A stretch of DNA of 7,514 nucleotides from an uncultured Lachnospiraceae bacterium (GCA_934370915.1 CAKRNI010000120.1:1-7514); one strand, 5' to 3'. Positions 1 to 6,132 are shown, counted from the stretch's first letter. Translations and numbers: made by a program. Notes: generated by a model from the letters alone, not told the origin.

Positions 1-53
1 TTGTCGTTGATGACCTTTAATACTTCTTCTACTACATGATCCAGCTCTACCAT
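1..53 (-). CDS. 5' end of a gene downstream of sufC, probably SufB/SufD-like scaffold (partial)
   Basis: Only the first 17 codons are in the window; they read MVELDHVVEEVLKVIND and then run off the left edge. The ATG shares one base with the TAA stop of the SufC-type ATPase gene (the junction reads TAATG), a layout typical of translational coupling. A G-rich Shine-Dalgarno-like stretch (GGGGGTGAG) lies just upstream, inside the end of the ATPase gene. In known SUF operons and in two-gene minimal SUF-like (SMS, SmsCB) loci, the gene coupled to sufC encodes a SufB/SufD-family scaffold that receives and passes on Fe-S clusters. Identification here rests on that context alone; 17 residues are too few to recognise a family. 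The start and the coupling are seen directly, and the product is inferred. Confidence 0.6.
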   Translation of the reverse strand, partial: MVELDHVVEEVLKVIND

Positions 54-787
54 TACGCTCTCACCCCCGCTTTTCCTGCACATGTATGGCATTTATCAAG
101 ACCGTTCAGGCACGGCAGGACATCTTCCTTCAGGCCTTCCGCCTTGATCTTTCCGTCGTCGATCACCATGATCCGGTCTGCCATGCTGATGATCTTCTCC
201 TGGTGGGAGATCACGATCAGGCTCTGCTTTTTCTCCTTGTGGATCTCCTCGAACTTGTGGATCAGCATGGAGAAGCTCCAGAGATCGATTCCAGCTTCCG
301 GCTCATCGAAGATACATAAGGTATGTTCCTTCGCGAGAACCGTAGCGATCTCGATTCTCTTCATCTCGCCGCCGGAAAGTGTTCCGTCGATCTGACGGTT
401 TAAATATTCCTCCGCGCAGAGTCCCACGTCGGACAGAAGCTTGCAGCACTCCTGGTCAGACATCTCTCTTCCCGCCGCTAACGCGAGAAGTCTCTGCACA
501 GTCATCCCCTTAAATCTCGGCGGCTGCTGGAACGCGTATCCGATTCCCGCGTTGGCACGGTGGTTGATATCGTAATTTGTGATATCCTCGCCATTTAAAA
601 AAATCTTTCCGCTCTCCGCCTTCTCAATTCCGATCAGGACTTTCGCCAGCGTGGACTTTCCGCCGCCGTTCGGTCCTGTGATCACTAACATTTCTCCATC
701 GTCCACCTGGAAGGAAATATGATCCAGAAGACATTTTTTCGCACCGTTATCCTCCACATGAAGGACTAAGTTTTCTGCTTTTAACAC
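53..787 (-). CDS. sufC: SufC-type Fe-S cluster assembly ATPase
   Basis: This is an ABC-class ATPase of 244 residues, close to E. coli SufC (248). Visible motifs are the Walker A loop GPNGGGKST (38-46), a Q-loop at 87-88, the signature LSGGEMKR (137-144), Walker B with FDE (160-162) and the switch histidine H195 in VISHQ. The signature followed by KRIEIATVLA and the DEPEAGIDLWSF stretch are typical of SufC and of its Clostridia and archaeal relatives, rather than of importer ATPases. SufC binds SufB/SufD in the cytosol and drives conformational change during [Fe-S] cluster assembly. I chose the GTG at 787 because GAGAGGTG sits 5 nt before it and MLKAENL is the usual SufC beginning. A TTG at 820 would add 11 residues without a good ribosome site. 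The C-terminus carries a CxxC pair (C233, C236). No membrane-permease gene is visible. The downstream gene overlaps by one base. Confidence 0.88.
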   Translation of the reverse strand: MLKAENLVLHVEDNGAKKCLLDHISFQVDDGEMLVITGPNGGGKSTLAKVLIGIEKAESGKIFLNGEDITNYDINHRANAGIGYAFQQPPRFKGMTVQRLLALAAGREMSDQECCKLLSDVGLCAEEYLNRQIDGTLSGGEMKRIEIATVLAKEHTLCIFDEPEAGIDLWSFSMLIHKFEEIHKEKKQSLIVISHQEKIISMADRIMVIDDGKIKAEGLKEDVLPCLNGLDKCHTCAGKAGVRA

Positions 788-913
788 GATTTCACCTCTC
801 TGTATCTCTAAACGAGTCAAACCTCATTTTCACTGCCGGAACACAGCGTATCCCCATCTCACTTTTTGCGCATGCTGAACCCATCCGCGTATAAACTGTA
901 TTTATCCGGTAGG

Positions 914-928
914 TATAATCGCATTATA
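914..928. promoter_or_regulatory. Palindrome over the proximal sufC promoter, operator-like
   Basis: TATAAT-CGC-ATTATA is a perfect inverted repeat with 6-bp arms and a 3-bp centre. Its flanks (G at 913, C at 930) show partial further symmetry. It covers the candidate -10 region of sufC. Fe-S assembly operons are commonly controlled by cluster-sensing repressors such as the Rrf2 family, but this site does not match the IscR consensus I know. Part of the symmetry could simply reflect opposed -10 hexamers. Confidence 0.35.
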
Positions 929-943
929 ACGCAAAACTGCCAA
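915..943 (-). promoter_or_regulatory. Candidate proximal sufC promoter
   Basis: Read on the minus strand, TTGGCA (943-938) is followed after 17 nt by GATTAT (920-915), giving 5/6 and 4/6 matches to the housekeeping consensus. An exact TATAAT (928-923) overlaps the spacer but has no well-placed -35. Transcription from here would give a leader of roughly 120 nt before the GTG of sufC. The palindrome at 914-928 lies directly on it. Confidence 0.4.
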
Positions 944-1079
944 TTTCGCCATCAAATTATAGGATTCTCCGGATGTTCCTTTTTTTATACATTCTATTTT
1001 CCCCTCAACACTGGTTTTTCCGCGATATGACAAGGCCATATTTCCCGTTCCATCATCTGCTCCGCCATTCTGCCTCCTG

Positions 1080-1107
1080 ATTATACCTCTCGCCGGTTCT
1101 ATTCCAA
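1080..1107 (-). promoter_or_regulatory. Candidate distal minus-strand promoter toward sufC
   Basis: On the minus strand TTGGAA (1107-1102) is separated by 16 nt from an exact TATAAT (1085-1080). Predicted initiation is near 1073, which would leave a leader of about 285 nt before sufC, carrying the two mini-ORFs described under findings. No expression data are available to choose between this and the proximal candidate. Confidence 0.45.
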
Positions 1108-1131
1108 TTTGAGCGTCTGCGGCAGATTAAA

Positions 1132-1160
1132 TTGCCTTTTCCCATGTTCTATGGTAAACT
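1132..1160 (+). promoter_or_regulatory. Promoter of the NSS transporter gene
   Basis: TTGCCT (1132-1137), a 17-nt spacer and TAAACT (1155-1160) form a sigma-A-type promoter. TGG immediately before the -10 supplies an extended -10 (TGn) element, compensating for 4/6 matches in each hexamer. Initiation near 1167 would give a short leader of about 47 nt, leaving no room for a T-box or riboswitch. Confidence 0.5.
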
Positions 1161-1172
1161 ATCTCTTACACG

Positions 1173-1188
1173 CACAAATGTATTTGTG
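1173..1188. promoter_or_regulatory. Perfect palindrome just downstream of the transporter promoter, probable operator
   Basis: CACAAAT-GT-ATTTGTG has two perfect 7-bp arms around a 2-bp centre. It would lie at about +6 to +21 of the transcript predicted for the transporter gene. The 2-nt centre is too small for a good RNA hairpin loop, so a dimeric repressor site that blocks initiation or early elongation is more likely. The regulator is not identifiable from the sequence. Confidence 0.5.
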
Positions 1189-1213
1189 ACAAAAACACGA
1201 GGAGACCTTAATT

Positions 1214-2578
1214 ATGAATCATAAACGAAGTTCGTTCTCCGGAAAGCTCGGTTTCGTCTTATCGGCGGCGGGCGCGTCCGTAGGACTTGGAAACATCTGG
1301 CGTTTCCCCTATCTCGCAGCAAAGTATGGCGGAGGAATCTTTCTGCTCGTCTATATCATTCTGGCACTGACCTTCGGCTACACGATGATCGTGGCGGAAA
1401 CTGCTCTCGGACGCATGACGAAAAAGAGTCCGGTGGGTGCCTACGAAGCTTTCGGAAAGTCAAAATGGCTGTCCTTCGGCGGCTGGATCAATGCTGTGAT
1501 CCCGATCCTGATCGTCCCGTACTATTCTGTGATCGGCGGCTGGGTCATCAAATATCTGGCTGAATACCTTTTTGGACATGGACAGGCCCTTGCCACGGAC
1601 GAATACTTCTCCGCGTTTATTTCCAACGGATGTTCCACGGAGATCTGCTTTATTCTCTTCACCCTGTTCACAGTCGTTATCATTTACGCAGGTGTCCGCA
1701 ACGGGATCGAGCGTGTATCGAAGTTTATGATGCCGATCCTCGTGGTCCTCTCCCTGCTCATCGCGGTCTATTCCGTATCGAGACCGGGGGCTATGAGCGG
1801 TGTGAAGTATTTTCTGGTACCAAACCTTGAGAACTTCTCATGGATGACGGTGGTATCCGCTATGGGACAGATGTTCTACTCCCTGTCCATCGCCATGGGA
1901 ATCCTTATCACCTTCGGTTCCTACATGAAAAAAGACACTTCGATCGAAGATTCCACCCAGAATGTTGAGATCTTCGATACCGCAATCGCCATCATGGCCG
2001 GTCTCATGATCATCCCGGCCGTCTTCGCCTTCTCCGGCGGTGACCCGGATACCCTGCAGGCCGGTCCGGCGCTGATGTTCATCACGATCCCGAAGGTGTT
2101 CGCAAGCATGGGACTCGGAGCCGCAGTCGGCACCCTGTTTTTCATTCTGGTCCTGTTCGCGGCTGTCACAAGTTCCATCGCCCTGACCGAGAGTGCCGTT
2201 TCCACATTTGAGGATGAGCTGCACTGGAGCCGGAAAAAAGCGACGGTATTTATGGCTGTCATTATGATCCTGCTCGGAACCCTCTCCTGTCTCGGATATG
2301 GTCCGTTATCCGGTGTGACCGTGATCGGAATGCAGTTCCTCGACTTCTTCGATTTCCTGACAAACTCTGTCATGATGCCGATCGCGGCGATTGCGACCTG
2401 CCTTCTCGTATCGAAAGTCATCGGAGTTGCAAAGATCGAACAGGAGGTCACCGACGGCGGTCATCCGTTCCGCAGAAAAGTGATCTTCCAGTTTATGATC
2501 CAGTATCTCTGCCCGATCTTTGCGGCGATCATACTGATCAGTTCTGTGGCGAACGCGTTTGGGTGGATCTCGATGTAA
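1214..2578 (+). CDS. Sodium-dependent transporter, NSS (neurotransmitter:sodium symporter) family
   Basis: This 454-residue inner-membrane protein has about 11 hydrophobic helices, the usual form for bacterial NSS members such as MhsT and Tyt1. Helix 1 carries the family hallmark GASVGLGNIWRFPYLAAKYGGG (20-41, with N27 and the R30 gate). Helix 6 is unwound around FYSLS (221-225). Helix 8 holds TSS (319-321), matching the Na2-site Thr/Ser of LeuT. Asp255 in helix 7 aligns by eye with the LeuT Asn286 region, and an acid there fits chloride-independent bacterial members. These carriers import amino acids with Na+; the substrate cannot be read from sequence. AGGAG lies 9 nt before the ATG, and a promoter plus operator-like palindrome lie upstream. 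The gene is divergent from sufC and its last 41 bp overlap the convergent ybaK-like gene. The family call is firm and the substrate is unknown. Confidence 0.93.
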   Translation: MNHKRSSFSGKLGFVLSAAGASVGLGNIWRFPYLAAKYGGGIFLLVYIILALTFGYTMIVAETALGRMTKKSPVGAYEAFGKSKWLSFGGWINAVIPILIVPYYSVIGGWVIKYLAEYLFGHGQALATDEYFSAFISNGCSTEICFILFTLFTVVIIYAGVRNGIERVSKFMMPILVVLSLLIAVYSVSRPGAMSGVKYFLVPNLENFSWMTVVSAMGQMFYSLSIAMGILITFGSYMKKDTSIEDSTQNVEIFDTAIAIMAGLMIIPAVFAFSGGDPDTLQAGPALMFITIPKVFASMGLGAAVGTLFFILVLFAAVTSSIALTESAVSTFEDELHWSRKKATVFMAVIMILLGTLSCLGYGPLSGVTVIGMQFLDFFDFLTNSVMMPIAAIATCLLVSKVIGVAKIEQEVTDGGHPFRRKVIFQFMIQYLCPIFAAIILISSVANAFGWISM

Positions 2579-3029
2579 CATCCACCCAGCCTTTTGCTCC
2601 TGCCGCCTGCTCGAGCTCCGGGATCGTGAGCTTTACCGCGCTGTGGTCATTTCCCGCAGCCGGGTACACCGTTGTGAACTGCTTCAGGCTGTCGTCCAGA
2701 TAGACCTCGATCCCCTCGTTGATCCCAAAGGGGCACACACCACCCGGCGCATGGCCGATCCGCGCTTCTACCTGATCAAACGGGATCATCTTCGCCTTTA
2801 CATGAAATGTATCTTTATATTTGTGGTTATCGACCTTTGCCGTCCCTTCCGTCAGGATCAGGACGGCTTTTTCCCCCTGTAAAAAGGACATGGTCTTCGC
2901 GATCATTCCCGGCTTCACATCCAGCGCCTCCGCAGCCTCTGCCACTGTGGCCGTTGATTCCTTCAGTTCGATCACATGATCCAGAAATCCCTTCTGTTCC
3001 AGATCTGCTTTTGCTTTTTCAAGTGACAT
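2538..3029 (-). CDS. YbaK/EbsC-type aminoacyl-tRNA editing protein
   Basis: This 163-residue single-domain protein matches the YbaK/aaRS-associated domain, whose free-standing members hydrolyse mischarged tRNAs, classically Cys-tRNA(Pro). Supporting features are VAEAAEALDVKPGMIAKTMSF (29-49) with the conserved lysine K45, the GHAPGGVCPFG loop (92-102), EVYLD (108-112) and PAAG (123-126). The ATG at 3029 has AGGAG 10 nt upstream. A longer upstream reading to 3179 is rejected because it runs through the reductase gene. The family core normally ends soon after the GWVDV stretch (147-151). Here translation continues another 12 codons (TSRSTQTRSPQN) antisense to the end of the transporter gene, so the tail is probably an accident of a lost stop. 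It follows the reductase gene by 56 bp and is probably co-transcribed. The exact tRNA substrate is not certain. Confidence 0.88.
   Translation of the reverse strand: MSLEKAKADLEQKGFLDHVIELKESTATVAEAAEALDVKPGMIAKTMSFLQGEKAVLILTEGTAKVDNHKYKDTFHVKAKMIPFDQVEARIGHAPGGVCPFGINEGIEVYLDDSLKQFTTVYPAAGNDHSAVKLTIPELEQAAGAKGWVDVTSRSTQTRSPQN
2560..2588 (+). terminator. Hairpin spanning the transporter stop codon, weak terminator-like
   Basis: A perfect 9-bp stem TGGGTGGAT / ATCCACCCA (2560-2568 and 2580-2588) encloses an 11-nt loop containing the TAA stop at 2576-2578. On the plus strand it is followed by GCC and four T residues, so it could be a weak factor-independent terminator. On the minus strand there is no T-tract after it. 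It is the only terminator-like structure between the convergent genes. Confidence 0.4.
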
Positions 3030-3085
3030 GATCCTATTTCTCCTTTGTTGATAATTCGCTGACAGGATTTTCGATCTCCGTAACA

Positions 3086-4231
3086 TCAGCATCCAAATAA
3101 CTTCGCGCTCTTCTCCATCCTCTCCGCGATCGGTACTCCAAACGGGCACCGCGCTTCGCATAAATGACATCCGATGCACTCCGACGCCTTATGTTCCAGC
3201 AGCTCATAGTGGGACTGCACTGTCGCCGGGATCTGCGGCTGCATGGTTGCCAGATCATAAAACTTGTTGATCATGGCAATATCCAGATTTGCGGCACACG
3301 GCCTGCAATGTCCGCAGTATGTACATTCGCCCCGGTAGGAATGGAACGGCGCATTCGCGATTACAGACGCATAGTCTTTCTCCGTCTCTGAAGCGCTCTC
3401 ATATCCAACTGCCGCATCCACCTGCTCCTTTGTGTCATATCCACACATGATGGAACAGACAGCCGGTCTCGTCAACCCATAGTGGATACACTGAACCGGG
3501 GTAAGACAGACACCGAACGGAGATCTCTTCGCGTCGAAAAGTCTTCCGCCCGCGAATCCCTTCATGACCGTGATCCCCACATCGTTCTCCTCACAGGCCT
3601 TATAGAGCATCGCCCGGTCCGGATCGATCCCCTTAAGTCCCGCGTCAAACTCCTCCGCAAACATCGTATCGATATCCTCACTCGCCGGCAGCATATCAAA
3701 CGCCGGGTTGATGCTGAAAAGGATCATCTCTATATATCCGGATTCAACCGCCTTCATGGCTACCTTTGGATTGTGGGAGCTCATGCCGATGTGCCGGATC
3801 ACGCCTTTTTTCTTCAGCTCCATCACATAATCCAGATAGTCAGAGTGCTGGATCTTCTCCCACTCTTCCTCTGAATCCACATAGTGGATCATTCCGAGAT
3901 CGATATAGTCGGTCTGCAGTCTCTTTAAAAGGTCCTCAAAGGCCGGACGCACATATTTCATCTCCCGAGTGCGGAAATACTGTCCGTCCTTCCAGGTAGA
4001 CCCGATGTGTCCCTGAATAAACCACTGATTCCGGTTCTCTTTAATTCCCTCACCGATGATATTTCTCGATTTCGGATCCGCCATCCAGCAGTCCAGAATA
4101 TTGATCCCCTTCTCTGACGCATACCTGATCAGCTCAATGCCCTCCGTCTCCGTATGACGTTCCAGCCATTCCCCGCCAAATCCGATCTCACTCACCATGA
4201 GCCCTGTTTTTCCTAATCTTCTTGTCTTCAT
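3086..4231 (-). CDS. Aldo/keto reductase-fold protein with C-terminal ferredoxin-like [4Fe-4S] domain
   Basis: This 381-residue protein has an AKR barrel at about 1-290 (MKTRRLGKTGLMVSEIGFGG at the start, LLKRLQTDYIDLGMIHYVD at 101-119, VIRHIGMSSHNP at 144-155), then a cysteine-rich end. Cysteines C303, C306, C309, C312 and C352, C355, C358, C362 form CxxCxxCxxC and CxxCxxCxxxCP patterns, expected to bind two [4Fe-4S] clusters. Canonical AKRs use Asp, Tyr, Lys and His. By eye, Asp47 and His116 are kept, but the Tyr position is Asp52 and the Lys position is His75, so ordinary NAD(P)H carbonyl reduction is doubtful. I recall related Clostridia proteins with the same departure. The ATG at 4231 has GGAGGGG 5 nt upstream; an in-frame ATG at 4249 overlaps this site and is less likely. 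The gene follows the protease gene by 50 bp. Family call is firm, reaction unknown. Confidence 0.88.
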   Translation of the reverse strand: MKTRRLGKTGLMVSEIGFGGEWLERHTETEGIELIRYASEKGINILDCWMADPKSRNIIGEGIKENRNQWFIQGHIGSTWKDGQYFRTREMKYVRPAFEDLLKRLQTDYIDLGMIHYVDSEEEWEKIQHSDYLDYVMELKKKGVIRHIGMSSHNPKVAMKAVESGYIEMILFSINPAFDMLPASEDIDTMFAEEFDAGLKGIDPDRAMLYKACEENDVGITVMKGFAGGRLFDAKRSPFGVCLTPVQCIHYGLTRPAVCSIMCGYDTKEQVDAAVGYESASETEKDYASVIANAPFHSYRGECTYCGHCRPCAANLDIAMINKFYDLATMQPQIPATVQSHYELLEHKASECIGCHLCEARCPFGVPIAERMEKSAKLFGC

Positions 4232-4260
4232 ATATTCCCCTCCGATCATCTGTTGCTTCC

Positions 4261-4294
4261 GGCATTTCTCCCATCAGGATCCTACTGAAATGCC
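4261..4294 (-). other. Inverted repeat spanning the protease stop codon
   Basis: Perfect 8-bp arms GGCATTTC and GAAATGCC (4287-4294 and 4261-4268 on the plus strand) flank an 18-nt loop, with the protease TAG (4284-4282) inside it. No T-tract follows on the minus strand, so it is not a typical terminator. In the RNA it could stabilise the upstream message or tune the ratio of protease to reductase. Confidence 0.35.
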
Positions 4295-5856
4295 CCCGGT
4301 CCGTCGCTCTCCGACACGAATTTCGCGATCTTCACCGCTCCATTTCCATTCTTATCCACAGCATAGAACGTATACGTTCCTTTTTCCGTAATCTGGAACG
4401 CCGCCATATCCTTCTCATTCACCGTAAACGCCGTTCCTTCCACAGTCCCGTTCGCAAACTCCCCGGCTGTATGCTCTCCCTTTGCATAGAAGAGCTTATC
4501 AAGATCCCCGTCAATATCGAGGACGCGGACAGTCAGATACATTCCACCATTCCGGTTCGAGGTCTGCATCTCCAGATGTGGAGCCGTTCCGTTCGCCGGT
4601 CTCGTTCCACCGTTCTGAAATCCCTTTCTCGAGAGCCTGCTGATATCATAGGAAAGGGCCGCGCCCACATTCAGCATACCGCCGGACACTGTCACATCCT
4701 TGAGACTCTCCATCGGTGTCACCGTGGACATCAGGATCTCCTTCACATCCGCAACCCCGATCCCGTCAAAATACGAATAGATCATTGCCGCCGCCCCGGA
4801 CACCATCGGTGCCGCCATGGACGTTCCGCTCATGTATCCATAGGTGTTTCCAGGGGTTGTACTTAAAATATAGCTTCCCGGCGCCGCAAGATCCACGGTC
4901 GTTTTTCCATAGTTGGAGCTTGCGGACAGCGCCCCATCAAAGCTCAGATTCGCGACGGAAATAATATTGTCCAGATCATACGCAGCCGGATAAAACGGGA
5001 TCACATCCGTATCAACACCTTTTCCCGTCTTCGGATTTCCGTTTCCCGCTGCCACTACAAACAGCATACCGGAATTCTTCATCGCCTCATATAACGCCTT
5101 ATCATCTGTCGTCGACGTCAGGCTCAGGTTGCAGATCACCGCGCCGTTATCTTCCGCATATTTGATCGCCTTGATGACAGCCGCCGTGCTTCCGCCGCCG
5201 TCATTTCCTCCAAGGGCCTTTAACGCCATCACCCGGACGCGGTTTCCCGGCACGATTCCCGAGATTCCGATCCCGTTTCCTGTCCCGGCACTGATCGTCC
5301 CGGCCCCGTGGGTTCCGTGACTGTCCTCATTCCCGGTGAAGATCTGATTGTTATTATTGTAAAAATTCCACCCATAACAATCATCCACGTAGCCGTTTCC
5401 GTCATCGTCGATGCCGTTTTCCGGAATCTCATCGGTATTGACCCATAAAGTGTCCTTCAGATCTTCATGAGAAGCATCAATTCCCGTATCGATCATTGCG
5501 ACGATGGTATCATGACTTCCGTTCCCATATGTTTCCCATGCCTGTTTCAGGTTGATATCCACGCCGGAAACCGCCTGTCTCTTCTTTACCTCCACGAGAG
5601 TTCCAAGAAGCTCCGCATTTTCCGATGGCTGCCCGAACGGATCCGAGTAGACCGGATACTTCGTAACCTCTTCCGACGTGAACGATCCATCGTTGAAGAA
5701 CGCCCACTGCTCCGATGCGGACGGGTCATTCGTCTGAAGCTTTTCAGACGCGTACGCCATAGACGGCTGTCCTGCTGCCGCGAGCACCACCGCCGCCAAA
5801 AATCCCGCCGCACGTCTGCAGACCGCTTTTCTCTTGCCATAATCATTCTGATCCAT
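4282..5856 (-). CDS. Secreted subtilisin-family (S8) serine protease
   Basis: This 524-residue precursor has a basic N-terminus, a hydrophobic stretch at about 16-29 and a signal-peptidase site AYA|SEK after residue 36. The S8 catalytic domain spans about 98-405. It has Asp123 in VAMIDTGID, His180 in HGTHGAGT, the oxyanion Asn272 in AAGNGN and Ser346 in SGTSMAAP, so it is complete and expected to be active. An Asp-rich segment GIDDDGNGYVDD (148-159) resembles the calcium-binding insertion of envelope subtilases. Residues about 428-515 form an Ig-like beta domain ending in YTFYAVDKNGNG. No LPXTG anchor or C-terminal membrane helix is visible, so the product is probably released. I chose the ATG at 5856 because the signal peptide begins there. 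A longer reading to 5979 has no ribosome site and crosses the likely promoter. The ribosome site is weak (AAGAGAA). Substrate unknown. Confidence 0.92.
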   Translation of the reverse strand: MDQNDYGKRKAVCRRAAGFLAAVVLAAAGQPSMAYASEKLQTNDPSASEQWAFFNDGSFTSEEVTKYPVYSDPFGQPSENAELLGTLVEVKKRQAVSGVDINLKQAWETYGNGSHDTIVAMIDTGIDASHEDLKDTLWVNTDEIPENGIDDDGNGYVDDCYGWNFYNNNNQIFTGNEDSHGTHGAGTISAGTGNGIGISGIVPGNRVRVMALKALGGNDGGGSTAAVIKAIKYAEDNGAVICNLSLTSTTDDKALYEAMKNSGMLFVVAAGNGNPKTGKGVDTDVIPFYPAAYDLDNIISVANLSFDGALSASSNYGKTTVDLAAPGSYILSTTPGNTYGYMSGTSMAAPMVSGAAAMIYSYFDGIGVADVKEILMSTVTPMESLKDVTVSGGMLNVGAALSYDISRLSRKGFQNGGTRPANGTAPHLEMQTSNRNGGMYLTVRVLDIDGDLDKLFYAKGEHTAGEFANGTVEGTAFTVNEKDMAAFQITEKGTYTFYAVDKNGNGAVKIAKFVSESDGPGAFQ

Positions 5857-5950
5857 AAAAATTCTCTTTTCTCTCCATTTCCAGCCATATAAAGCGGATA
5901 TTCGCAATTTGCTCCCGCTGTCTGCTGATCTGTGTTTAAATCTATTTTTC

Positions 5951-5979
5951 ATTTTACCAGATATTCTTGTCTTTTTCAT
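5951..5979 (-). promoter_or_regulatory. Promoter of the protease-reductase-ybaK unit
   Basis: On the minus strand ATGAAA (5979-5974), a 17-nt spacer and TAAAAT (5956-5951) form a sigma-A-type promoter with an extended -10 (TGG before TAAAAT). Initiation near 5944 would give a leader of about 88 nt and excludes the longer protease start at 5979. It is the only promoter I can find for the three-gene minus unit. Confidence 0.5.
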
Positions 5980-6132
5980 GAATTATTTCTTTTATTTGTT
6001 AACATCCGGGATTTTCAGTTCAGAAAATTCCTACCCGCGTACAGTAACGATTTTCTCCCCTGCTTCACGTTTTCTACAACCATCTACTGGACTTTTCATA
6101 TATAAAAGCCGGGACATAACGTGAATTTCCCG

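Larger units (their letters stand above)
788..1213. other. Divergent intergenic region between sufC and the NSS transporter gene
   Basis: This 426-bp non-coding stretch is long for such a compact window. It separates two divergently read genes. Three exact TATAAT hexamers are found on the minus strand (1085-1080, 961-956, 928-923), only the first with a well-placed -35 element. A plus-strand promoter lies next to the transporter gene. Two palindromes occur, centred near 921 and 1180. Two very short minus-strand reading frames (24 and 11 codons) sit between the distal minus promoter and sufC. I recognise no riboswitch, T-box or small RNA family here and see no factor-independent terminator. 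Confidence 0.6.

Noticed and set aside
956..961. A further exact TATAAT on the minus strand
   Set aside because: No acceptable -35 element lies 16-18 nt upstream; AT-rich intergenic DNA gives such hits by chance.
1921..2451. A 176-codon open frame on the minus strand inside the transporter gene
   Set aside because: It is fully antisense to a clear membrane protein gene, has no recognisable domain and owes its length to codon bias in the real gene.
3030..3179. N-terminal extension of the YbaK-like protein
   Set aside because: It would overlap the reductase gene, and the family begins at the ATG at 3029 with AGGAG upstream.
4222..4866. A 214-codon plus-strand frame antisense to the protease
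   Set aside because: The composition (Arg, His and Ser rich) is typical of a shadow of a real gene; no ribosome site and no family resemblance.
5857..5979. A 41-residue N-terminal extension of the protease
   Set aside because: It is Lys/Arg rich with no ribosome site, would bury the signal peptide and lies over the likely promoter.
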